From: Bacteroidetes bacterium 4572_112
GTDB lineage: Bacteria; Bacteroidota; Bacteroidia; Bacteroidales; UBA1556
Reading direction: 5' to 3'
Assembly (NCBI GenBank): GCA_002254285.1
Contig: NIUZ01000116.1
Coordinates: forward strand, 1 to 7,040
DNA: 7,040 nt
Position numbers and translations under genes: made by a program. A model generated the notes under the pieces. It was not told the origin of the DNA and ran no database searches. It was given only the letters and a program-made list of their open reading frames with translations. Shown here piece after piece: positions 1 to 6,826 of this stretch; within the stretch, counting starts at the first letter, position 1; the number at the start of each line of letters is the position of its first letter.

Positions 1-29
1 TCTTGAACTTTCCCGAAAAATTCGGAGTG
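1..29 (-). promoter_or_regulatory. 5' leader of a leftward stable-RNA transcript, probably an rRNA operon
   Basis: Read on the minus strand, the bases just after the -7 box at 30-37 give CACTCCGAA, then a small hairpin (CCGAA/TTCGG arms at 21-25 and 13-17), then GGGAAAGTTCAAGA running to the window edge. A TTTGCA start, a short GC-containing hairpin and then an AAAGTTC box is the arrangement I know from Bacteroidota 16S rRNA operon leaders, where that box lies in the processing/antitermination leader. No rRNA sequence is inside the window, so the identity of the downstream gene is inferred. Another highly expressed RNA or protein gene is possible. Confidence 0.5.
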
Positions 30-59
30 CAAAGATAGATGCTTTTTCTTTAAATCCAA
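30..59 (-). promoter_or_regulatory. Leftward Bacteroidota sigma-A promoter (proximal)
   Basis: On the minus strand there is TTG (59-57), a 19-base spacer, then TATCTTTG (37-30), followed directly by CAC. This matches the Bacteroidota housekeeping promoter (-33 TTG, -7 TAnnTTTG). The same 19-base spacing and the same TTTGCAC edge recur at the ffs promoter in this window, which supports both. Transcription would start near position 23 and leave the window to the left. Confidence 0.7.
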
Positions 60-134
60 CATCAAATTTGCAATATTTTAAAAAACTTTTTCGCTTCACT
101 CAGTAGTGTTATTCACTTCCCTGTTAAGCGGCTG

Positions 135-142
135 CAAATATA
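135..142 (-). promoter_or_regulatory. Leftward upstream (distal) -7 box, tandem promoter
   Basis: The minus strand reads TATATTTGCA here, a second TAnnTTTG -7 box about 105 bases upstream of the proximal one. There is no TTG at the expected distance upstream. The transcript would begin in GCCGCTTAACAGGG and pass through a foldable segment (CGCTT at 93-97 pairs with AAGCG at 126-130, enclosing AGTGAA direct repeats) before meeting the second promoter. Tandem promoters are typical of rRNA operons, which agrees with the leader at 1-29. Confidence 0.5.
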
Positions 143-487
143 GATACTATTTTCTTTACTATAACAGCTTTTGAATAAAAAATATATAATTTTATAATCC
201 TTTTATTATCGGTATTTTATAAAAATTAACGGCAATTATTTAATAAAAAAAGTATTAATTTAATATTTATAAAAGCAATTTATAGCCTGTTTTACCTCCT
301 AGCAAATGCAAATCGACTAATAAACATAAGCACACTTATTAATTAAATGCTCAAAAAACATAGCTCATTTAAATAAATATGCATAAATAGTCTATAGAGC
401 AATTTAAAATTACACCTACCACATAGATAATAAACATAAATAATCTCTTTATAGATAAACGTGCTTGAAATAAGGTATATCTTATAA
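143..487. other. AT-rich divergent intergenic region, no gene seen
   Basis: This is about 345 bases between the leftward promoters and the aroC promoter region. I find no ORF of convincing length, no tRNA cloverleaf and no CRISPR-like repeats. An 11-base direct repeat (AATAAACATAA at 319-329 and 429-439) and an 8-base palindrome (TATGCATA at 378-385) are present, but at this base composition both may be chance. Confidence 0.5.
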
Positions 488-515
488 AAAGGTAAATCTA
501 TTTTATTTACCTTTG
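488..515 (+). promoter_or_regulatory. aroC promoter -7 box embedded in a 10-bp inverted repeat
   Basis: TACCTTTG (508-515) fits TAnnTTTG and lies 25 bases before the aroC ATG, which would give a very short leader. No TTG lies 17-23 bases upstream; the nearest is at 465-467, 40 bases away. The box overlaps a perfect 10-bp inverted repeat, AAAGGTAAAT (488-497) and ATTTACCTTT (505-514), with a 7-base centre. The repeat could be an operator covering the -7 element. As RNA it could be a hairpin only if transcription starts upstream. Without a -33 match, such a promoter might need an activator. Confidence 0.45.
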
Positions 516-540
516 ACATAGATTAAAAGCAAAACATATT

Positions 541-1461
541 ATGGCAGGCAATTCCTTTGGAACTATATACAAAATAACAACTTTTGGAGAATCACATGGC
601 AAAGCTATTGGTGGAATTATTGATGGTTTCCCTTCTAATTTCAAGATAGACATATCAAAAATAGAATTTGAGCTTTTAAGAAGAAGCACTAACCAAGGCA
701 TTTATAGCTCATCGCGTAAAGAAACTGACAAGATTGAACTCCTCTCTGGCTTATTTGAAGAAAAAACGTTGGGCTCCCCTATTGGCTTTATGATTAAAAA
801 CAATAATGCCATTTCTAAGGATTATAAGGATATTAAGGATATATATAGGCCATCGCATGGTGACTATACTTACGACACAAAATATGGGCATCGTGATTAT
901 AGAGGTGGAGGACGGTCTTCGGCTAGAGAAACTGCTGCTAGAGTAGTTGCTGGAGCTTTTGCTAAACAATATTTATCGGCAAATGGTGTTGAGATACAAG
1001 CTTGGGTAAGTCAAATATATAATATCAAAGCTATTGAAAATAATAAAGCTAGTTTTGAGGAAATAGAAAAAAGTCCATTACGATGCCCAGATAAAGAAGC
1101 TGAGTCACTAATGATTTCGGAGATTGAAAAAGCAAAAAAAGAAGGTGATACTTTAGGTGGTATTATACGGTGTAGAATAAGTGGTCTTAATGCTGGAATT
1201 GGAGAGCCTGTTTTTGACAAACTGAATGCAAAACTTGCACATGCTATTATGAGTATTAATGCCGTAAAAGGCATTGAAATAGGAAGTGGATTTGAAAGTG
1301 TCGAAATGAAAGGTTCTGAACATAATGATGAATTTATAATGAGAGACGGACAAGTCTCGACAAAATCAAATAATAGCGGTGGCATACAAGCAGGCATTTC
1401 TAATGGTGAGGATATCGTAAAATTGCTGCATTGGCAAAAGAAGAAATCAATAAAAATGTAA
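541..1461 (+). CDS. aroC: Chorismate synthase, C-terminally truncated at a junction
   Basis: Chorismate synthase converts 5-enolpyruvylshikimate-3-phosphate to chorismate with reduced FMN, the last step of the shikimate pathway, in the cytosol. The family signatures are clear: GESHGKAIGGIIDGFP (residues 16-31), RRSTNQG (47-53), RPSHGDYTYDTKYG (103-116), GRSSARETAARVVAGAF (124-140) and the GGIQAGISNGEDI block ending at residue 292. The ATG at 541 gives the expected N-terminus (MAGNSFGTIYKITTFGESHG). After residue 292 the family should continue with a YFR-type segment and about 60 more residues, including the KP(T/V) stretch and a conserved R-x-D motif at the FMN/substrate site. Here there are 14 unrelated residues (VKLLHWQKKKSIKM) and a stop, giving 306 residues against roughly 350-360. 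These 14 residues are the neighbouring AsmA gene read out of frame. The enzyme is probably inactive if the junction is real. Identity is very secure; functionality is doubtful. Confidence 0.95.
   Translation: MAGNSFGTIYKITTFGESHGKAIGGIIDGFPSNFKIDISKIEFELLRRSTNQGIYSSSRKETDKIELLSGLFEEKTLGSPIGFMIKNNNAISKDYKDIKDIYRPSHGDYTYDTKYGHRDYRGGGRSSARETAARVVAGAFAKQYLSANGVEIQAWVSQIYNIKAIENNKASFEEIEKSPLRCPDKEAESLMISEIEKAKKEGDTLGGIIRCRISGLNAGIGEPVFDKLNAKLAHAIMSINAVKGIEIGSGFESVEMKGSEHNDEFIMRDGQVSTKSNNSGGIQAGISNGEDIVKLLHWQKKKSIKM
1411..1430. other. Breakpoint joining 3'-truncated aroC to 5'-truncated asmA-like gene
   Basis: The aroC reading matches its family through GAT ATC (residues D291-I292, 1411-1416). From about 1419, the frame used by the downstream gene reads K-I-A-A-L-A-K-E-E-I-N-K, which looks like the AsmA segment just after the membrane anchor. 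That frame meets a TGA at 1407-1409. The change of homology therefore falls within roughly 1411-1422, and the palindrome GATATC sits on it. One deletion would remove about 60 aroC codons, any intergenic DNA and about 25-30 asmA codons. An assembly or cloning chimera would look the same. Confidence 0.75.
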
Positions 1462-3992
1462 ACGCATTAGTTGATTTTAAGGATGTAAGCCTAAGTCTAT
1501 TTTCCAATTTCCCAGACTTTACCTTTGGTATTAGTGGACTTGAGGTAGTTGGTATTGATCAGTTTGATAAAGAAACTCTCTTTAAAAGTGAAAACATTAG
1601 CCTAACATTAGATTTAGCTAGTGTATTTGCTGGAGATTATACTGTGAAGGAAATTCACATGGAAAATTCTGAAATAACCTTAAAGGTATTGAAGAATGGG
1701 AAAGCGAATTGGGATATAGCAATTGAGGAAACTAGCAAGCCTACTAATGAAGAGCCATCTTTTAACGAAAAGGATGATTCTGGCGAAGAATTTAATTTTG
1801 CAATAAGCCTTTTTAAAATAACAAATGCAAATATCACTTATAACGATATTGAAGGGAATATGAGTTCCATAATCGATAACTTTGATATGGAATTAAGCGG
1901 AGACTTTACAGCAGATAATGCTAATATTAATTTAAAGTCTAGCATAAAAAAGATTAGCTATAAAATGGATAATATAGCTTACCTAAATAAAGTCAAAATG
2001 ACATTTGACGCTGAAATACTTAGCGATATATCAGAATTTAAATTCACATTCAAAGAAAATAATATGACCATAAATAATGTAGCTATAAATTTTGACGGTT
2101 ATGTATCTATGCCAAGTGATGATATATATACTGATATTAAATTTAGTGCTCCTGATACGGATTTCAAAAGCTTTCTATCATTAATTCCCGCATTTTATAC
2201 CGAAGGATATGAAGACATAAAAGCTGATGGCAAATTTGAACTAAGCGGTTGGGCAAAAGGTATATATAATGATAATTCCATGCCAGCCTTTGATTTAGAT
2301 ATTAAAGTAAATAATGCGAAATTTCAATATCCTGATTTACCAAAATATGTTAATGACATTAATATTATCACAAATATTAGCAGTCCAAGTTCAGACCTTA
2401 ACGATATGGTTATTGACCTTAAGAAATTTCATTTTAGTATTGCTGGAAATCCTATGGATATTTCGATGATACTAAGAACGCCAATGGAAGACCCTAATAT
2501 TGATGCACATTTTAAAGGTAAAATGGACTTGTCTACTATAAAGGATGTTTATCCGATGGAGAGCGATATGAAAATAAGTGGATTATTTACTTCTAATATT
2601 CAACTTAAAGGGAAACAATCGGATATAGATAAAGGGCGATATAGTAAATTTATAGCTAAAGGCAAGATGAACCTTCGTAAGCTAAATTATAAAGACAATG
2701 ATTTTCCTGAAGGAATTATCGTACATAATGCATCGATGGAATTTACACCACGCTTTATTAATATCTCAAATTTTAAAACCACCTATAATAAAAACACACT
2801 GAATCTTAAAGGTCGAGTATCTAATTATATGAGCTATGCCTTAAGTGATGGCACTTTAAAAGGTAAGTTTGAGCTTACTGCCAATTATTTAAATATGAAT
2901 GCATTTATAGCAGAAAGCAGCACAACTAACGAAACCTCAAGCACTACTTCTAGTGAAGAAAAAGTAGATGAACAAATTAGCCAAGCATTAGATATACCTT
3001 CGAATATAGATATGCAGTTGAAATGCATTATTGGCAGAATCCGTTATGATAAAATAAATATGAAAGCCATTTATGGCAATATGAGCATTAAGAAAAAGAA
3101 AGTAAGTCTTGATAATCTTAAAATGGAAATGCTTGGTGGGAAAATGAATATGAATGGTTATTATAATTCTACTGAAATTGATACACCAAGAGTTAGCCTA
3201 GTTATGGGTATTCATGATTTCAATATTAAGAAGACATATAAGGCTATGGAAATGGTTAAAAAACTTGCTCCTATTATGGAGAATGTTAGTGGCCGTTTTT
3301 CTACAATATTTGTTTATAAGGGAATCCTTGACAAAAATATGGAACCTAATTTGGCAACAGTAAATGCTAGTGGTTTGTTATCTACAACTAAACTTACAAT
3401 AAAGGGGGCTAAAAGTATTGAAAGACTTGCTGATGAGTTAAAGGTTAATGAGCTCCGCACTTTAACAACAACTCCAATGGCTATACCGTTTAAAATAGTA
3501 AATGGTGATCTTATTGTTTCTGAATTTAAAACTAACATAAACGATATGCCACTGACTATGAGTGGTACTACAAAACTCAATCAGGATATAGACTATAAAC
3601 TAAGAATAGATGTGCCTAGAGAGAACTTAGGAAAAGATGCAAATGATGCTATTGCACAAATTGAAGAAAGTGCAAAAGCATTAGGCCTTGACGTTAAAGC
3701 AAGCAAAACTATAGTAGTAAACGCTAAAATTACAGGTACTGCAACTGATCCAAAAGTAGGTTTAGATTTTGAAAAAGGCAAACAAGGAGTAAAAGATGAA
3801 GTTACTGACGCTGCCAAAGATAAAGCGAAAGAGGAGTCTAAAAAAGAGGCCGACAAACAGCTTGATAATGCATCCAAAGAAGCTGATAAAGCAATTGAAA
3901 ACTCTGATTTAACAGATGAAGAAAAAGAAAAGGCTCGTGCAGCTAAGAAAAAGCTAGAGGAAGAAGCTAAGAAACTTTTAGACCTTTGGTAA
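1431..3992 (+). CDS. AsmA-like envelope protein, N-terminal anchor missing
   Basis: This is a large AsmA-superfamily protein. Relatives are anchored in the inner membrane, extend into the periplasm, and are linked to outer-membrane assembly and phospholipid transport. Visible features are the AsmA N-terminal region (NVNALVDFKDVSLSLFSNFP, then NGKANWDI near residues 89-95), long beta-rich repetitive sequence, a Ser/Thr-rich linker (about 494-509), an AsmA C-terminal domain (about 560-780), and a Lys/Glu/Ala-rich, probably helical tail (about 783-853). Bacteroidota relatives begin with a short basic segment and one hydrophobic helix before the KEEINKNVNA-like stretch. Here that helix is absent, the only start is a TTG at 1431, and an in-frame stop lies eight codons upstream. 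It overlaps the aroC end by 31 bases and is followed after 35 bases by the WecA-like gene with no terminator between, suggesting one transcript. As written, the product would stay cytosolic and probably not function. The family is secure; the true start is probably lost. Confidence 0.85.
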   Translation: MAKEEINKNVNALVDFKDVSLSLFSNFPDFTFGISGLEVVGIDQFDKETLFKSENISLTLDLASVFAGDYTVKEIHMENSEITLKVLKNGKANWDIAIEETSKPTNEEPSFNEKDDSGEEFNFAISLFKITNANITYNDIEGNMSSIIDNFDMELSGDFTADNANINLKSSIKKISYKMDNIAYLNKVKMTFDAEILSDISEFKFTFKENNMTINNVAINFDGYVSMPSDDIYTDIKFSAPDTDFKSFLSLIPAFYTEGYEDIKADGKFELSGWAKGIYNDNSMPAFDLDIKVNNAKFQYPDLPKYVNDINIITNISSPSSDLNDMVIDLKKFHFSIAGNPMDISMILRTPMEDPNIDAHFKGKMDLSTIKDVYPMESDMKISGLFTSNIQLKGKQSDIDKGRYSKFIAKGKMNLRKLNYKDNDFPEGIIVHNASMEFTPRFINISNFKTTYNKNTLNLKGRVSNYMSYALSDGTLKGKFELTANYLNMNAFIAESSTTNETSSTTSSEEKVDEQISQALDIPSNIDMQLKCIIGRIRYDKINMKAIYGNMSIKKKKVSLDNLKMEMLGGKMNMNGYYNSTEIDTPRVSLVMGIHDFNIKKTYKAMEMVKKLAPIMENVSGRFSTIFVYKGILDKNMEPNLATVNASGLLSTTKLTIKGAKSIERLADELKVNELRTLTTTPMAIPFKIVNGDLIVSEFKTNINDMPLTMSGTTKLNQDIDYKLRIDVPRENLGKDANDAIAQIEESAKALGLDVKASKTIVVNAKITGTATDPKVGLDFEKGKQGVKDEVTDAAKDKAKEESKKEADKQLDNASKEADKAIENSDLTDEEKEKARAAKKKLEEEAKKLLDLW

Positions 3993-4027
3993 ACTTTAAA
4001 TTAATTATTGAAAAATAAATAAAGCAT

Positions 4028-5071
4028 ATGTACGAGCTATTAATTGGAAGTATATTTTCTTTTAGCCTAACGTTAGTTACGCTTCCTATATTGATGAGAA
4101 TAGCGGAAACAAATAAATTATTTGTTCCTAAAGGATATAGACATGTACATACTACAAATGTATCTTCCTTGGGGGGGATTTCTTTATTCGGCAGCTCCAT
4201 ACTTTCATTTATTCTATTTTCAGATTTGGTAAATTACCCAGAGTACAAATACATATTAAGCAGCGGCATACTAATGTTTGCTATTGGCCTAAGGGACGAT
4301 CTGTTTAATATTAGACCCAAATTAAAACTTATTGGACAATTAGTAGCTGTAACTTTATTAGTTGTATTTGCAGGTGTTCGTATTCAATTTTTAATACATT
4401 TTATTGATGGCACTATTGGTATAATATTAGATATTTTATTGACTATTTCGATAATGATTTTAATAATAAATGCATATAATTTAATAGATGGTATAGATAT
4501 GTTAGCCGCTTCTGTGGGCACCGTTATTATAGGAAGTTTAGGACTATATTTTTTATTAGTTAGTCAAATTGATTATAGCCTTGCATTACTTACAGTAACA
4601 TCAGCTTTAATTGCATTTATGTTTTTTAACTACTCTCCTGCAAAAATATTTATGGGAGATACAGGTACCCTATCCATTGGATTGATTATGTCTATAAGTT
4701 TAATAAAGCTCGAAGAAATAAGTCAATTAAGTGATAACCCAGTAACTATTCATAGTGCGCCAGGTATATCCTTTGCCCTAATCTCATTAATATCTTTTGA
4801 TCTATTAAGAGTAGCACTTATCAGATACCTTAAAGGAATATCGATATTCATTGCAGATAAAAGGCATATACACCATGTTTTTTTAGATCTGGGTTTAAAA
4901 CCAAATATTATTTCATTAATTATATCAAGCTTCATCGTATTACAATTACTATTTAGTTTAATCGCCGATTATTTCCATTATAATAGTTTCTTAATAATTG
5001 GTATGAATATGCTTATGATAATAGGATTTTACGCCATAATTTTGAAGTTAAATCAAAGAAAAATAGCCTAA
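4028..5071 (+). CDS. WecA/MraY-family undecaprenyl-phosphate sugar-1-phosphate transferase
   Basis: This is a polytopic inner-membrane enzyme of the PNPT family. It moves a sugar-1-phosphate, probably GlcNAc-1-P or a related HexNAc, from a UDP-sugar to undecaprenyl phosphate, starting a lipid-linked surface glycan. Motifs in order are: LGGI (48-51); the Mg-binding RDD in GLRDDLFNIRPK (87-98); NAYNLIDGIDMLA (148-160) with catalytic-loop Asp154 and Asp157; NYSPAKIFMGDTG (201-213) with Asp211; and ADKRHIHHVFLDLGL (276-290), the HxHH sugar-selectivity loop typical of WecA-type rather than MraY enzymes. About ten or eleven hydrophobic segments alternate with these loops. The 347-residue length is normal and the gene looks intact. 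It follows the AsmA-like gene by 35 bases and is probably co-transcribed. A run of seven G at 4171-4177 encodes the conserved Gly49-Gly50. The exact sugar cannot be told from sequence, so I give no gene symbol. Confidence 0.9.
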   Translation: MYELLIGSIFSFSLTLVTLPILMRIAETNKLFVPKGYRHVHTTNVSSLGGISLFGSSILSFILFSDLVNYPEYKYILSSGILMFAIGLRDDLFNIRPKLKLIGQLVAVTLLVVFAGVRIQFLIHFIDGTIGIILDILLTISIMILIINAYNLIDGIDMLAASVGTVIIGSLGLYFLLVSQIDYSLALLTVTSALIAFMFFNYSPAKIFMGDTGTLSIGLIMSISLIKLEEISQLSDNPVTIHSAPGISFALISLISFDLLRVALIRYLKGISIFIADKRHIHHVFLDLGLKPNIISLIISSFIVLQLLFSLIADYFHYNSFLIIGMNMLMIIGFYAIILKLNQRKIA

Positions 5072-5140
5072 GCACCAAAATTATTTTACAATTTACTGAT
5101 ATACTGAGATATAAAAATTAAACACTTTTGTAGATTAAAC

Positions 5141-5170
5141 TTGGTTATATAAAACAAAATATTACATTTG
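5141..5170 (+). promoter_or_regulatory. Promoter of the SRP RNA gene
   Basis: TTG (5141-5143), a 19-base spacer and TACATTTG (5163-5170), then CAC, match the Bacteroidota -33/-7 consensus with the same spacing as the leftward promoter at 30-59. The expected start, about six bases past the -7 box, falls on the first base of the GGGTAAG arm that closes the SRP RNA, so promoter and RNA support each other. Confidence 0.8.
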
Positions 5171-5175
5171 CACCT

Positions 5176-5278
5176 GGGTAAGTCTTATACGACCAGCTCC
5201 TACTGAACTCCCCCAGGACCGGAAGGTAGCAAGGGTAGGTGGTTGAGCGGTGCGATATAAGTAGCTTACCCTTTTTTT
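5176..5278 (+). ncRNA. ffs: Signal recognition particle RNA (small bacterial type, 4.5S-like)
   Basis: The RNA partner of Ffh delivers ribosomes making membrane or secreted proteins to FtsY and the Sec translocon. The conserved apical region is recognisable: CCCCCAGGACC, GGAA tetraloop, GGTAGCAAGGG (about 5210-5234), containing the Ffh-binding internal loops, followed by TAGGTGGTTGAGCGGTGCGA. The long hairpin closes with two visible stems: GGGTAAG (5176-5182) with CTTACCC (5265-5271), and CTTATA (5184-5189) with TATAAG (5256-5261). Seven T follow the closing stem (5272-5278), so this stem plus T-run can also act as the intrinsic terminator. The length of about 100 nt is normal and no Alu domain is present. 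The ends are set by promoter spacing and the T-run and may be off by a few bases, especially after processing. Confidence 0.93.
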
Positions 5279-5304
5279 GTGCACTTATTTTATACACAAA
5301 TATT

Positions 5305-5604
5305 ATGAATTCAGAATTATTCAAAGAGAAGCTTGAAAACGGAGATCTAAAAGAGTTAGTTTCTAATTTACAAAAACATATTGAAGTTAATAAAGAGGAC
5401 ACACAAAGTCTTTTGCAATTAGCAAAAACATATAAAAAATTAAATCGCTTAGTTGATGCTGTAAATATTTACATAACTATTCTTGAATTTGATCAAAATA
5501 ATCAAGAAGCTATTTACGAAAAAAGTGTTACACAGGCTATCGTTAAACAATCACAACTAGATATTTATTCTTGTATTAATACTCATATGGATCCTTGGTC
5601 ATAG
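5305..5604 (+). CDS. Small TPR-like protein downstream of ffs
   Basis: This is a 99-residue soluble, mostly helical protein. Residues about 33-66 (DTQSLLQLAKTYKKLNRLVD and following) form a TPR-like helix pair with the usual A/Y/L spacing, preceded by a helix-rich segment (LFKEKLENGDLKELVSNLQK). It ends in a short distinctive tail, INTHMDPWS, reminiscent of the N-x-x-x-DPW ending I associate with small conserved Bacteroidota proteins. There is no signal peptide or membrane segment. I chose the ATG at 5305 because the longer reading from 5239 runs through the SRP RNA. There is no clear Shine-Dalgarno. It starts 26 bases after the ffs T-run and has no TAnnTTTG box of its own, so it may depend on read-through from ffs. 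A protein-protein interaction role is likely; the specific function is unknown. Confidence 0.7.
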   Translation: MNSELFKEKLENGDLKELVSNLQKHIEVNKEDTQSLLQLAKTYKKLNRLVDAVNIYITILEFDQNNQEAIYEKSVTQAIVKQSQLDIYSCINTHMDPWS

Positions 5605-5619
5605 AGAAATCTATGTTTT
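5600..5619 (+). terminator. Candidate terminator overlapping the TPR gene stop codon
   Basis: CATAGA (5600-5605) and TCTATG (5610-5615) form a perfect 6-bp stem closed by a GAAA tetraloop (5606-5609), followed by TTTT and then CTT. The TAG stop at 5602-5604 lies inside the left arm. The stem is AT-rich and the T-run short, so termination may be weak. Its position directly at the gene end supports the call. Confidence 0.45.
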
Positions 5620-5652
5620 CTTGGCATTTATAGCTCTTGAGTATTTTATATG

Positions 5653-5690
5653 AAAAACAATATTTTAATACTTCTTCTTTCATTGTTTTT
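5653..5690. terminator. AT-rich inverted repeat between convergent genes, possible bidirectional terminator
   Basis: AAAAACAAT (5653-5661) and ATTGTTTTT (5682-5690) are a perfect 9-bp inverted repeat with a 20-base centre. It lies between the TPR gene end (5604) and the leftward gene's stop (5714). Each arm ends in an A or T run, so either strand would carry a stem followed by U. Only one pair is G-C and the loop is long, so this is a weak candidate. Confidence 0.3.
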
Positions 5691-5713
5691 AACCCAATAT
5701 ATTTTCACTTATA

Positions 5714-6787
5714 CTATAAACTCATTCCTACAATTAGACTCGCTCTTGTGAACTCTGCTATTGACGCATTAAATCCCACTATCAAGTTTTTAAACTGATA
5801 AGAAGTTCCCAAATCAAATCTCCATTGATTAATTTGTTGCGAGTACTCAAAAGGATTTTTTTCATCCAACACTACTACTGAAAATTTATTTAAAGGTACA
5901 TTGAAATATACAGGATAATTCCCCAAAAGCTTTACATTAGCTGTACTAAACGCAATACTCGGACCACCATAAACATTAAATGCTCCAAATTCATAACCTA
6001 CATTAAACCCCAATGGTAAAGTAGTAATTACATTTTCTAATTTTTGATCATCATAAGGACCATTATTACTTCCAATATTAAGACCAATCATATTTTCATC
6101 TGGCTTAATATCAAAAAATGAATTCATTTTTGTATATTGATATCCCCAAAGAACTGAGAAATTCCATTTAGAGCCCTCTAAAACACCAATCATTTTAGTA
6201 ATATCATGTCTAAAATCAAATCCTATGGAATAAATATCCATCTCAGAATCAGAAAATTTGATTTTAGGAATAAATTTAAGCGTTAAATAATTACCATAAA
6301 AATAACCTCCTATATTAACCATTGCAAATGGTAGAACAGACGATCCAATACCTTTAGGTGTTTCAATTTCATAAATTGGCACTTCTTGTATTCCTGATGG
6401 AGTTCCTATTAAATACTTGCTCTTTGTTTTTAGTAAAATTGACTTTTCTTCTCCAAACGCAGTGTGAGCAATAGTTATTGAAGGGTCTGATGGTATATAT
6501 TCTTCTAAACCTATCTTTGTAACATCATACGAATGATAATCATAAGGAACATAAACTGAACTAAATTGAACACCAAAATAAAACATAACATCTTTTTCAG
6601 ATTTATAATAAATGGGCAGTGTTTGATTTATCATAGCCAATCCATTATTTAAAGGTATCATATAAGCAGCCGTTATTCTTTTAGCATCAGATACCGATCC
6701 TTTAATTATAGACATATTTCCTATCTGAGAATAAGTATTTCCTATACTAAAAATAAATATTATTAAAGCTAAAATGTTATATTTCAT
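5714..6787 (-). CDS. Secreted DUF6588-like protein, probably outer-membrane beta-rich
   Basis: This is a 357-residue protein with a clear signal peptide (MKYNILALIIFIFSIGNTYS, cleaved near residue 20 before Q). I chose the ATG at 6787 over the upstream ATG at 6829 because the latter adds 14 residues that spoil the signal peptide and begins at the promoter -7 box. The mature part has many alternating aromatic/hydrophobic strands (for example GGYFYGNYLTLKFIPKI and WNFSVLWGYQY), and its last strand ends at the C-terminus (SLIVGMSL), as in beta-barrels. The order DAKRITAAYMIPLNNGL, VYVPYDYHSYDVTKIGL, then LPFAMVNIGGYF and FDFRHDITKMIG resembles my recollection of the Bacteroidota family DUF6588, whose function is unknown. 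It is convergent with the TPR gene and appears monocistronic. Secretion is secure, a barrel is likely, and the family assignment is from memory. Confidence 0.75.
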   Translation of the reverse strand: MKYNILALIIFIFSIGNTYSQIGNMSIIKGSVSDAKRITAAYMIPLNNGLAMINQTLPIYYKSEKDVMFYFGVQFSSVYVPYDYHSYDVTKIGLEEYIPSDPSITIAHTAFGEEKSILLKTKSKYLIGTPSGIQEVPIYEIETPKGIGSSVLPFAMVNIGGYFYGNYLTLKFIPKIKFSDSEMDIYSIGFDFRHDITKMIGVLEGSKWNFSVLWGYQYTKMNSFFDIKPDENMIGLNIGSNNGPYDDQKLENVITTLPLGFNVGYEFGAFNVYGGPSIAFSTANVKLLGNYPVYFNVPLNKFSVVVLDEKNPFEYSQQINQWRFDLGTSYQFKNLIVGFNASIAEFTRASLIVGMSL

Positions 6788-6826
6788 TGTATGTTCTTTT
6801 CTTATATTTAAACAAATATTATAGTG

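Noticed and set aside
319..439. Two copies of AATAAACATAA, considered as a repeat element or CRISPR-like array.
   Set aside because: There are only two short A/T-rich copies, with no regular spacing or further units.
1011..1397. A 128-codon minus-strand ORF inside aroC, and other antisense ORFs within aroC, asmA and the transferase gene.
   Set aside because: These are shadow frames of well-recognised genes, with no family resemblance of their own.
5239..5304. N-terminal extension of the TPR-like protein from an ATG at 5239.
   Set aside because: These codons lie inside the SRP RNA and its terminator, so the ATG at 5305 is the sensible start.
5650..5751. A 33-codon rightward ORF (MKNNILILLLSLFLTQ...) that resembles a signal peptide or the start of a broken secreted gene.
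   Set aside because: It spans the AT-rich inverted repeat 5653-5690 and runs antisense into the end of the DUF6588-like gene. Short hydrophobic ORFs are expected in AT-rich DNA, and there is no promoter.
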